A program made the position numbers and the translations under genes. DNA of 64,000 bases from DASUPK01 sp963747425 (lineage in GTDB: Bacteria > Actinomycetota > Thermoleophilia > Solirubrobacterales > 70-9): the NCBI GenBank assembly GCA_963747425.1, contig CAVVFJ010000001.1, positions 1 through 64,000 on the forward strand, read 5' to 3'. Shown in pieces: positions 7,926 to 16,270 of this stretch; positions within the stretch are counted from its first letter, which is position 1, and every line of letters begins with the position of its first letter. The notes under the pieces are model-generated. The model was given only the letters and a program-made list of their open reading frames with translations. It did no database searches and was not told where the DNA came from.

Positions 7926-9308
7926 ATGGAAGGGCGGCTCCCCCCCGACGGCGACGACCTGTTCGAGTGGACCGACGCACCGGCGCGGCCTCCCACCCCG
8001 CCGCGCGAGCCGGCGCCGACCGAGGGCGAGCGCCCTGAGACCGGGGAGCGCCCCGCGACCGGCGAGCGGGCCCCGGTCGAGACGCCGCCGAGCCGGGCAC
8101 CGTCAACGGGGCCGGATACGGGCGAGCGCCGCCGCATCCGCGGCGACACGGGCGAGTTCGAGCGCAGCGGCCGGCGCCCGCCGCCGGGCCGGCGCGCGCG
8201 CCGTCGCGACCTTCCCGCCCGGGTGCGACGCCGTCAGGACTTCATGGTCGGCGGTGTCGCCGCGATCGTGATCATCGGGCTGATCGTGCTGATCTCGAGC
8301 CTCGGCGGCGGCAGCAGCGAGAAGCCTGTTCCGCTGAAGCGGCTGGTCGGCCAGACGATCGTCGCCAAGCTCAGCGCCAAGGGGCCGGACCAGGACCTCG
8401 TCAAGAGGGTCAAGAAAGGCCAGGTCGGAGGCCTGATCGCCTTCGAGACCGATCCCCAGCAGCTGAAGGCCGACGTCCAGAAGCTCCAGTCGGCGGCGAG
8501 CGCCGGCGGCAACCCGCCGCTGCTGGTGATGGTCGACCAGGAGGGCGGCAGCGTGAAGCGGCTGAAGGCCGGGCCGCCGGACATCTCGCCCGCGGACCTC
8601 GGCAAGAGCGGCGACGAGGGCCAGGCCAAGGACCAGGGGCAGCAGACCGGCTCATTCCTGAGGGGCCTCGGGGTCAACGTCGACCTCGCGCCGGTGCTCG
8701 ACGTCTCCCACCCGACCACCGCCGACACGATCAAGAGCCGCACCTTCGGCTCGGATCCCGACACGGTCGCCAGCGTTGGCGTCGCGTTCGCACAGGGGCT
8801 TCAGGACGGCGGCGTGGTCGCCACCGCAAAGCACTTCCCCGGCCTGGGGTTCGCGACCGTCAACACCGACGACCACGCCGTCAGCATCGCCGCGACGTCC
8901 GACCAGATTCAAGCCGATCTGGTGCCCTTCAAGGCGGCCGTGGAGGCGGGTGTCGGGATGGTGATGGTCTCGACCGCCAGCTATCCGACGCTTGGGGCGA
9001 AGAAGCCGGCTGCACTCTCCCCGACCATCGTCAAGGGCATGCTCCGCGGGCAGCTCGGATTCGACGGGGTGGTGATCACCGACGACCTCGAGGGCCAGGC
9101 CATCGCGGGCACGCTCCCGCCGGCGGTCGCCGGCAGGGGCGCGCTGGAGGCCGGCGACGACCTTCTCCTCTACGCGAAGAACGCGAAGACCTCGAATGAC
9201 GCCTTCGGCCAGCTCGTCAAGGACGTGAAGAGCGGGCAGCTCGACCGCTCGGTGGTGCAGTCGGCCTACGACCGGATCACCTCCTTGAAGGACAGCCCCA
9301 CGGGATAG
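7926..9308 (+). CDS. Membrane-anchored glycoside hydrolase family 3 (NagZ-like)
   Basis: 460 aa. Residues 1-105 are a Pro/Arg/Glu-rich disordered cytosolic part, followed by one transmembrane helix (VGGVAAIVIIGLIVLISSL) and an external GH3 catalytic domain. NagZ-like landmarks are LVMVDQEGGSVKRL, GVNVDLAPVLDV, ATAKHFPGLG and VVITDDLEGQAI, where the Asp of the last motif is the expected nucleophile. The predicted role is beta-N-acetylglucosaminidase-type trimming of cell-wall muropeptides outside the membrane. The classical His of the KHFPGHG motif is Leu here, so specificity may differ. ATG 7926 is 4 nt after aspS; in-frame starts further upstream lie inside aspS. Confidence 0.82.
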   Translation: MEGRLPPDGDDLFEWTDAPARPPTPPREPAPTEGERPETGERPATGERAPVETPPSRAPSTGPDTGERRRIRGDTGEFERSGRRPPPGRRARRRDLPARVRRRQDFMVGGVAAIVIIGLIVLISSLGGGSSEKPVPLKRLVGQTIVAKLSAKGPDQDLVKRVKKGQVGGLIAFETDPQQLKADVQKLQSAASAGGNPPLLVMVDQEGGSVKRLKAGPPDISPADLGKSGDEGQAKDQGQQTGSFLRGLGVNVDLAPVLDVSHPTTADTIKSRTFGSDPDTVASVGVAFAQGLQDGGVVATAKHFPGLGFATVNTDDHAVSIAATSDQIQADLVPFKAAVEAGVGMVMVSTASYPTLGAKKPAALSPTIVKGMLRGQLGFDGVVITDDLEGQAIAGTLPPAVAGRGALEAGDDLLLYAKNAKTSNDAFGQLVKDVKSGQLDRSVVQSAYDRITSLKDSPTG

Positions 9309-9352
9309 GGTGGCGCGCGAGTTCCCGTCCACCCCCTGGAGGCAAGCAATCG

Positions 9353-10372
9353 ATGAACGACCTCTTCGAACCTGACGACACACGCGACTCGCTGCGCAAG
9401 ATCGGCGGGCTCCTGATCGGGCTGGCCGCCGCGATGATCTACATCAGGAAGGGCCCGTTCCTGACCGTCAACCCGGACCAGTGGGCCGCGTTCCCGATGT
9501 TCCTGGTCCTCGCGATTCCGGCGGTCTACCTCTACGGGGGCATCCTGACCAGGCCCCAGACGGGCGAGCTCCGGACCTGGCAGGTCGTCCACAGCGTCTT
9601 CGGCCTGATCTTCGTGCCGTTCGCGCTGCTGCAGCTCGTCGACATGATCGGCGGCGACCCGAACGCCCAGCTGAACCTGTTCTGGGTCTTCGCGGTCACG
9701 GCCGGGCTCGCCTTCTACGCCGGCGCGGTCGCCGGCGTGCGCGTCCAGCTGCTCTTCGGCTCGATCCTCCTGATCATCTCCTGGACGGCGCTCTGGGACA
9801 AGATCCTCTCCGGCGGCATCGGCGCCCACTGGGGCGTCTACCGAGGGCTGCTCGGGCTGATGGCCATCGGGCTGCTCGCCGGCGCGCTCTACGTATGGCG
9901 AAGCAATCCTGGCGGCGAGGAGGTCGCGGGGACCCCGACGGCGCCCACCGGTGATCTGGGCCTCTGGAAGGCCTCCGAGCTCCTCACCGGGGCGGGGATC
10001 GCCGCGGTGATCGCCTGCTCGCTCGGGATCACGGCTCTCGGCAACCTGAACCCTCTCGGCACCGGCACGCCCCCGATCGAGACGACCAACCTCTGGGACA
10101 TCCTCCTGCTGGTGGTCTCCCTGGGCCTGGTCGGGATCGGATCCCAGATCGGGGTGAGGGGGCCGGTCTACGTCGGGGGGATCGGGCTGCTCCTCTTCCT
10201 CGTGATCGCGGGGCTCGACCTCAACTCCACTCCTCCGCATCCGTTCAAGCTGGGCGTCTGGCCGTGGGTCCTGCTCGTCCTGGGCTTGATCGGCATCGGC
10301 CTCAGCTCCGTCAAAGAGGCAAGCCTCGGCGACCAGCCGAAGCGGCTGGCCGAGACCCTGCGCGGTCGATAA
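9353..10372 (+). CDS. Polytopic membrane protein of unknown function
   Basis: 339 aa with about nine to ten hydrophobic segments, beginning after a short charged N-terminus (NDLFEPDDTRDSLRK). No known family or catalytic motif is recognisable. A cytosolic loop rich in Gly/Pro/Thr (about 185-200) divides it into two halves, each with four or five helices. GGAGG with an 8-9 nt spacer precedes the ATG, and a TAGGGT hexamer overlaps the stop of the GH3 gene (9306-9311), so it may have its own promoter and a short leader. Function unknown. Confidence 0.75.
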   Translation: MNDLFEPDDTRDSLRKIGGLLIGLAAAMIYIRKGPFLTVNPDQWAAFPMFLVLAIPAVYLYGGILTRPQTGELRTWQVVHSVFGLIFVPFALLQLVDMIGGDPNAQLNLFWVFAVTAGLAFYAGAVAGVRVQLLFGSILLIISWTALWDKILSGGIGAHWGVYRGLLGLMAIGLLAGALYVWRSNPGGEEVAGTPTAPTGDLGLWKASELLTGAGIAAVIACSLGITALGNLNPLGTGTPPIETTNLWDILLLVVSLGLVGIGSQIGVRGPVYVGGIGLLLFLVIAGLDLNSTPPHPFKLGVWPWVLLVLGLIGIGLSSVKEASLGDQPKRLAETLRGR

Positions 10373-10417
10373 CTGTGATGCGAGGGTGCTCCAAGGAGAC
10401 AGATTAGGAGCAACCCG

Positions 10418-10762
10418 ATTGATGATGAGCTCGCTCGCCGCTTTCTGGCCGCCCTCAGCGCGGGCGACCGGGAGGTGGTTGGCGAGCTCGTCCACCCCGA
10501 GGTCGAGATCCGAACCGAGCGAACCGTCCATCGCGGCCGCACGGCGGCGATGGAGTGGTCCGGCAAGGTCTTCGACCACCTGATCCGCCGCTATGTCCCG
10601 GTTCAAATAGATGAGACCGAGGGCGGGGTGCTGGTCCACGCCGAGCTCCAGTACGTGTGGCGGGAGAGCGGGAAGGTGGGGGACAGCTCGCGGGTCGCCA
10701 TCGAGCTCGGGATCCGCGACGGCCTGGTCTCCTCCTGGTACCTGCTCGACGAGCCGGAGTAG
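10418..10762 (+). CDS. NTF2/SnoaL-like protein, start codon unclear (possible ATT)
   Basis: Small cytosolic alpha+beta-barrel protein, 114 aa if it starts at ATT 10418. The text DDELARRFLAALSAGD followed by ELVHPEVEI is the usual first helix and strand of SnoaL-like proteins, and this frame is open from 10379. The only in-frame ATG/GTG is GTG 10475, which would remove the first helix. AGGAG at 10406-10410 stands 7 nt before ATT 10418, while the two ATGs at 10422 and 10425 are out of frame. Either a rare ATT start is used or one base is missing in this sequence. Ligand or reaction unknown. Confidence 0.65.
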   Translation: MDDELARRFLAALSAGDREVVGELVHPEVEIRTERTVHRGRTAAMEWSGKVFDHLIRRYVPVQIDETEGGVLVHAELQYVWRESGKVGDSSRVAIELGIRDGLVSSWYLLDEPE

Positions 10763-10832
10763 CTCGGAGCCGATGCCGGACGACCGAATCCGGATCCCCG
10801 CACGCCCGGGAACGCATCCGAATTCGATCGTC

Positions 10833-10838
10833 TAGGGT
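10833..10838 (+). promoter_or_regulatory. -10 box TAGGGT upstream of the candidate RNA
   Basis: TAGGGT with no open reading frame behind it. A transcript would start near 10843-10846, exactly at the first hairpin of the candidate RNA. No convincing -35 box is visible. Confidence 0.35.
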
Positions 10839-10840
10839 TG

Positions 10841-10999
10841 AGGACAGGCCCGAGCCTGTACGCGAACCGCTCCAAACGTTGACCCAACACAACTGGCTTG
10901 GGGGTCGATTTCCGGCAGTCCCTCGGGGTTGCCGGTAGACCACCACCTATGCGACACGGGTTACCAAGCCGGGGCGGAAAACGGCAGGTTGGAGCCTTC
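10841..10999 (+). ncRNA. Candidate structured RNA or long structured leader upstream of the mnmA fusion
   Basis: A 159-nt non-coding stretch with nested complementarity. Hairpin 1 is ACAGGC/GCCTGT with a CCGA loop (10844-10859). A long-range 7-bp helix GCTCCAA (10869-10875) pairs with TTGGAGC (10989-10995). Inside it, GACCCAA pairs with TTGGG..GTC (10881-10887 with 10898-10906, two bulged G), CCGGCA pairs with TGCCGG (10912-10917 with 10930-10935), and GCCG pairs with CGGC (10968-10971 with 10982-10985). It lies between its own TAGGGT box and the separate TAATCT box of the next gene. I do not recognise RNase P, tmRNA, SRP or a known riboswitch core. It could also be only a structured 5' leader. 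Confidence 0.35.
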
Positions 11000-11005
11000 T
11001 AATCT
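11000..11005 (+). promoter_or_regulatory. -10 box TAATCT, leaderless type
   Basis: TAATCT ends 7 nt before the GTG at 11013 of the IscU-MnmA gene. Confidence 0.55.
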
Positions 11006-11012
11006 TGGCGCC

Positions 11013-12453
11013 GTGAATCGGGATCTTTTTGAGCAGTACCTCGAGGACGGCGCGCGGCGCGGGCCCGTCCCGGACGGGTCGTTCAGCGGCTCTGCGGGCG
11101 GAGCGCCGTGCGGCGACCTGATTCGGCTGTCGCTCGTCGTCCGAGATGCTCGGATCGACCAGGTCGGCTTCGACCGCGAGGGGTGCGCCGCGAGCGCGGC
11201 CGCGGCCGCGGCGACGGCCGAGCTGGCCGACGGAGCCTCGGTGCTGGAGGCCGCCGGGATCGGACCGGACGAGATCGAGGCCGAGCTCGGCGGGCTTGCG
11301 CCGACCCATCGTCACGCCGCCGTGCTCGCGGCGGATGCTCTCCACCGCGCGCTGTCCGGGCTCGCCGGGTCGGACCTGCGGCTTGCCGATCCGCCCACCG
11401 ATCGTGAGCGGGTCCTCGTCGCACTCAGCGGCGGCGTCGACTCGGCGGTCGCCGCCCTGCGCGAGCGGGAGGCCGGGCGCGATCCGGTGGCGGTGACCCT
11501 CAAGCTCTGGGCCGACGTGCGCACCGACGGGGAGCGCAGCTGCTGCTCGCCCGAGGCGGTACTCGGGGCCCGCCGGGTGGCCCACTCGCTCGGCATCCCG
11601 CATCTGACGCTGGACCTCGAGCGTGAGTTCCGCGCCGGCGTGGTTGGCCCGTTCCTGCGCGGCTACGCGGAGGGGCGCACCCCCAACCCCTGCGTCCTCT
11701 GCAACGGCGAGCTGCGCATCGACGCGATGATCGCCCTGGCCGACCGCCTGGGGGCGGCGAGGCTCGTCACGGGCCATTACGCGCGGATCGCCGACGACGG
11801 CTCGGGCCCGCTGCTGGCCGGCGCCGCCGATGACGCGAAGGACCAGACCTACATGCTCTCGGCGTTGCGCCCCGCTTCCCTGGCCCGCCTGCGCTTTCCG
11901 CTCGCCGAGCTGACCAAGCCCGAGGTGCGCGAGATCGCCGCCCGGGCGGAGCTGGAGGTGGCCGGCCGGGCCGAGAGCCAGGACCTCTGCTTCCTGGCCG
12001 GTCAGGGAAAGCGGGAGTTCCTGCGCGCCCACGCAGGCCTCGAGGACCGTCCCGGGGACGTGGTCGATCGCTCGGGCCGCCGCCTCGGTCAGCACCCCGG
12101 CCACCACAACTTCACCGTCGGCCAGCGCCGGGGCCTCGGCGTGGGCGGGGGAGAGCCGCTCTACGTACTGGGGACGGACGCCTCATCCAACCGGGTGATC
12201 GCCGGGGGCCGTGATCAGCTCAGCCACGCGCCGGGTGCGGATCCGCGGGGCGACGCTCCACCGCGCCGCCGAGCGAGTCGACGGCGTGCGGCTCCGCTAC
12301 CACTCGCCCAGGCGCGACTGCCGCCTCGAGGTCGACGGCGACCCGCGCGAGGCGGTCGTCGCACTGGCCGAGCCAGTGGATGGCGCCGCGCCGGGACAGG
12401 TCGCCTGCCTGCTCGACGGCGACCTCGTTGTGGGCCACGGAACGATCGTTTAG
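11013..12453 (+). CDS. mnmA: IscU/NifU-like domain fused to tRNA 2-thiouridylase MnmA, one frameshift
   Basis: About 479 aa. Residues 1-118 are an IscU/NifU-type scaffold (LFEQYLEDGARR, APCGD with C33 and D35, EGC at C58, ELGGLAPTHRH), but the third scaffold cysteine is Ala102. Residues 134-479 are MnmA, which makes the 2-thio group of U34 in tRNA: PP-loop SGGVDS (139-144), TPNPCVLCN with C227 and C230, and ESQDLCF with C326. The NPD of E. coli MnmA is NPC here, giving a three-cysteine set. The reading frame breaks at about 12221; dropping one base from CTCAGCC joins NRVIAGGRDQL to ATRRVRIRG and the C-terminal domain ending at 12453. GTG 11013 is chosen from the leaderless box and the scaffold N-terminus. 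Confidence 0.85.
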
Positions 12454-12522
12454 GCCCTTCCCAAACGCCCCAATTCGGAGTAGGTTGCCAGCCCGTCAAA
12501 TCCGGGATCGGAAGGGGACCCC

Positions 12523-13486
12523 ATGCATCTCGACTCGCGAATCAAGGCTCTGGCGGGCGGCGCGTCGCTGGTCGCATTGCTGGCCGCGATGGCCGGGGGA
12601 GGCAGCGCGTCGGCATCGCCTCCGGCACACGCGTCGGCCTGCCAGAAGGCGACGAACATCGAGGCGATCATCGACGACTCGGGCTCGATGGACCTCACCG
12701 ATCCGGGCAAGTTCCGGACGACGCTGCTCGACGCATTCGCGGACCTTCAGCAGAACCAGGGCAAGACCCTGGGCGGAATCGAATTCGGCGACACGGCGGA
12801 CGTGCTGTTCGCGCCGGCGGCCGATTCCCGGCGTGATTCCGGCGATGGATGCCTCCTTCGCGATGGTGAACGCCGACAACGGCCTCACGGACTACAACGT
12901 CGCCTTCGCGACGGCCAAGACCGCGAACCCGAACGCCAACGGGCGGATCTTCCTGAGCGACGGCGGGCACGACGTCGGCGACTACACGAACGGGCACGCC
13001 AGCCCGCCGGTCAAGACCGACTCGGTCGGCTTCGGCTCGGTTGACACGGCCGTCTTGGACAAGATCGCCAGCGACACCGGTGGGAAGTCGTTCAACCTGA
13101 CCGATGCGAGTCAGGTGCCCGCCGTGGCCGCCGCGATCACGGCGGACATGAACTGCAAGCGACCGCCGATCGTGTTCACCAACACGTTCACGCGTCAGGG
13201 CCAGTCGTTCGGCCACAAGTTCAAGGCGAAGGGGAGGTCCGCGGACATCCTGCTCACCTGGCCGGATGCGCTGAGCGCTCTCGACATCATCAAGTTCAGC
13301 CAGCCACGGGCCGGCAAGTCGCTCGCTCAGGTAGCGAAGGCGAAGGTGAAGATAAGGAAGAAGCGGGGCGCGACCTTCGTCACCGTCCATCTGAAGAAGC
13401 TGAAGAGGGGCCGGAAGGTCCGGTTCAAGGTCAAGGCAAGGGCTCTGAACGGGACCACGGTGGGCACCACCTCGGTGATTCGTTAG
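12523..13486 (+). CDS. Secreted von Willebrand factor A domain protein, one frameshift
   Basis: About 320 aa. A signal peptide (positions 1-32, ASASPPAHA at its end) is followed by a VWA domain with the MIDAS start DDSGSMD and a later LSDGGHDVGD segment. The C-terminal third is a beta-rich region with many Lys (KVKIRKKRGATF, KKLKRGRKVRFKVKARAL). Likely an exported metal-dependent adhesion or matrix-binding protein. The frame breaks near 12821; removing one C from GGCCGAT joins VLFAPAA to IPGVIPAMDAS. GGAAGGGG precedes ATG 12523 and TAGGTT (12481-12486) may be its -10 box, so this gene has a real leader. Confidence 0.78.
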
Positions 13487-13500
13487 ACGCAGCTGACCGC

Positions 13501-13528
13501 GGGCCCCAGTCTTCTTAGACTGGGGCCC
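13501..13528. promoter_or_regulatory. 28-bp perfect palindrome over the alaS promoter
   Basis: GGGCCCCAGTC (13501-13511) and GACTGGGGCCC (13518-13528) form an 11-bp perfect inverted repeat with a 6-nt TTCTTA centre. The right arm ends on the base before the alaS GTG. The -10 box TAGACT (13516-13521) overlaps the centre and right arm, so a protein bound here would block or modulate transcription. E. coli AlaRS is known to bind a palindrome at its own transcription start and repress alaS. No T-tract follows, which argues against a simple terminator of the VWA gene. Confidence 0.6.
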
Positions 13529-16154
13529 GTGAAGGCCGAGGAGATCCGCAAGACCTACCTGACGTTCTTCGAGGAGCGGGGCCATCGGATCGTGCCGTCG
13601 GCCTCGCTGGTTCCCTCGGTGCACGATCCGTCGGTCCTCCTGACGACCGCGGGCATGCAGCCCTTCAAGCCCTACTTCCTCGGCCGGGAGAAGCCGCCGG
13701 CGCCCCGGCTGGCCGACGTGCAGCGCTGCTTCCGCACAACCGACATCGAGGAGGTCGGCAACACCGCCCGCCACCTGACCTTCTTCGAGATGCTCGGCAA
13801 CTGGAGCTTCGGCGACTACTTCAAGGAGCAGTCGATCCCCTGGGGCTGGGAGCTCTCCACCGAGGGATTCGGCTTCGATCCCGAGCAGATCTGGGTGACG
13901 GTCTTCCAGGGGGACGAGGAGCTGGGTCTCGGGCCTGACACCGAGGCGATCGAGATCTGGCGCAAGGTCGGGGTGCCCGACGAGCGCATCGTCCAGCTGC
14001 CGCGCTCCGAGAACTTCTGGCAGGCGGGGCCCACCGGGCCGTGCGGTCCCTGCTCGGAGATGTACCTCGACCGGGGCGTGGAGTTCGGAGGCCCCGATGA
14101 CCGCCCGGGCGACGACACCGACCGCTTCGTCGAGTACTGGAACCACGTCTTCATGAGCTACGACCTCGACGAGGACGGCGCGCTCACCGAGCTGCCGATG
14201 AAGAACATCGACACCGGCATGGGCCTGGAGCGGATGGCGGCGATCCTCCAGGGGGTCGATTCCGTCTTCGACACCGACTCGCTCCGTCCGCTGGTCGACC
14301 TGGCGCGAGGAGCTCTCCGGCCGCTCCTACTCCGAGGGCGGCGCGACCACCCGTGCGATGCGGATCCTCGCCGACCACTCGCGCGGCACGGCGGCGCTGA
14401 TCGCCGAAGGGGTCGTGCCTTCGAACGAGGACCGGGGATACGTCCTGCGCCGGATCATGCGGCGCGCGATCCAGCAGGGCCGCTCGATCGAGCTCGAATC
14501 GCCCTTCATGGAGCGGTTCGCCGACCGGGCGCTGGAGCTGCTCGCGCCCGCCTACCCGGAGCTGGCGGCCGAGCGGGACACCGTGATCCGCTGGGTCAAC
14601 GACGAGGAGGAGAGCTTCGGCCGCACCCTGGAGAGGGGCACGCAGATGCTGGCCGACCTGATCCGACATGCCCACGAGGACAGGACCTCGTGGATCGACG
14701 CCGAGGACGCCTTCAGGCTCCACGACACCTACGGCTTTCCGTACGACCTCACCAAGGAGCTGCTCGCCGAGCAGGGGCTCTCCGTCGACGACGAGGGCTT
14801 CGAGGAGCTGATGGAGGAGCAGCGCTCACGCGCTCGCATGGGGACGGCCACCGCGCACGGCTCGGAGGACCACCACGGCACCGTCCTCAGCTTCGCCTCG
14901 GAGGCCCCGCCCTCGCGCTTCGTCGGCTACGAGAAGCTCCGCGCCGAGACCAGCCTGCTCGCGGTCCAAGGCGACGATGGCCGGGCGCTCGTGAAGCTCG
15001 AGGAGAGCCCCTTCTACCCGGAGGGCGGCGGTCAGGTCGCCGACTCGGGCGAGGTGCGCTGGGAGGGCGGCAGCTCCCGCGTCGCCGACGTCTACCGGAT
15101 CGGGGACGACCAGGCGGTCGAGCTCGACAGCCCGTCCGACGGGCTGGCCAGCGGAGCGCGGGTCGAGGCCGAGGTGGACCATGTGGCCCGCTTCGCGACG
15201 ATGCGGAACCACACGGCTACTCACCTGCTGCACGCCGCACTGCGGGAGCTCCTCGGTACGCACGTCCGGCAGGCGGGCTCGGCCGTCCGGCCGGACAAGC
15301 TCCGCTTCGACTTCACGCACGGCGCGCCCCTCACGACCGAGGAGCTCAGGGAAATCAGCGATCGAGTCAACGACTGGATCAAGGAGAGCCACTCGGTGCG
15401 AGCGCTCGAGATGTCGCGCATGGACGCGGAGAGGCTTGGGGCGATGGCCCTGTTCGGCGAGAAGTACGGCGATTGGGTCCGGGTGGTCGAGGTGGAGGAC
15501 GTCTCGCGCGAGCTCTGCGGCGGGACCCACGTGCTCAACACCGCGGAAATCGGCATCTTCGCGATCGCCTCAGAGGGCTCGAGCGCCGCGAACGTCCGCC
15601 GCATCGAGGCCCTCACCGGCCCGGCCGCGATCGACTGGTTCCGCTCGCGGTCTCGTGAACTGAGCGAGGTCGGGAGGATCCTGGGCTCGGAGCAGGACCC
15701 GGTCGCCGGCGCGCGACGCGCCGCGGAGCATCTGGAGGAGCTCAAGCGGCAGAGCGAGAAGGCGGGCTCCGCCGATCTTTCCAAGAAGGCGGAGGAGATG
15801 GCCGCGACGGGTCAGCGCATCGGGGGAATCACGGTCTTCGTCGGCCGTGGACACGGTGCCGACCAGCGCTCGCTCCTGGACCTCGCGGACAGGATCAAGT
15901 CGCGAGCAGGTGAGGCTGCCGTCGTGCTGGGCGGGGTCGAGGACGACAAGGTGGCGCTGGTGGCGAGCTTCAGCAAGGAGGTCGTGGATCGTGGGATCTC
16001 GGCATCGGAGGTGATCCGCGAAGCCGCGCAGGTCGTCGGCGGGGGTGGGGGAGGGCGCGACAACGTCGCCCAGGCAGGCGGCCGCGACCCGTCGAAGCTG
16101 GACGAGGCGCTGGCCGTGGCGCGCGACGCCATTGAGGCCAAATTGGCCCCCTGA
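13529..16154 (+). CDS. alaS: Alanyl-tRNA synthetase, with one frameshift
   Basis: Charges tRNA-Ala and edits mischarged Ser/Gly. About 874 aa with the full layout: class II core (RKTYLTFFEERGH, TTAGMQPFKPYFLG, RCFRTTDIEEVGNT), editing domain with the HxxxH motif NHTATHLLHAAL and the later CGGTH, and a C-terminal domain ending GGGGGGRDNVAQAGG. The frame breaks at about 14306: removing one C from GCGCGAG joins LRPLVDLA to EELSGRSYSEGG. GTG 13529 follows the TAGACT box by 7 nt with no ribosome-binding site, so the mRNA is probably leaderless. The frameshift is most likely a consensus error because the gene is essential. Confidence 0.9.
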
Positions 16155-16190
16155 GCCGCGCCAATTAGGCGAACTCCCCGGAATTCGTGC

Positions 16191-16219
16191 TTGACGTTCC
16201 CCGTTTACAGGTATATGAC
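16191..16219 (+). promoter_or_regulatory. Promoter of the peptide ABC transporter operon
   Basis: TTGACG (16191-16196) is a good -35 box. A TATATGAC segment follows at 16212-16219, giving 15 nt to TATATG or 17 nt to TATGAC. The leader is about 50 nt and ends in a strong AGGAGG, unlike the leaderless genes around it. Confidence 0.6.
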
Positions 16220-16247
16220 TCCCGAAGGGATCACTCCCGCTAGGGAG
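16218..16247. promoter_or_regulatory. Tandem inverted repeats in the leader of the ABC operon
   Basis: ACTCCCGAAGGGA (16218-16230) and ACTCCCGCTAGGGAG (16233-16247) are two similar hairpins or half-sites, 15 nt apart centre to centre, covering the expected transcription start. CTCCC-GCTA-GGGAG is a perfect 5-bp inverted repeat. They could be operator sites for a dimeric regulator or leader hairpins. Confidence 0.4.
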
Positions 16248-16270
16248 ACAAACGAACAGGAGGACTCAGG

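Noticed and set aside
10841..10999. RNase P RNA, tmRNA or SRP RNA as identity of the structured stretch
   Set aside because: Their conserved cores (GAGGAAAGTCC, GGGGCTGAACGG, GGTCAGGTCCGGAAGG) are absent.
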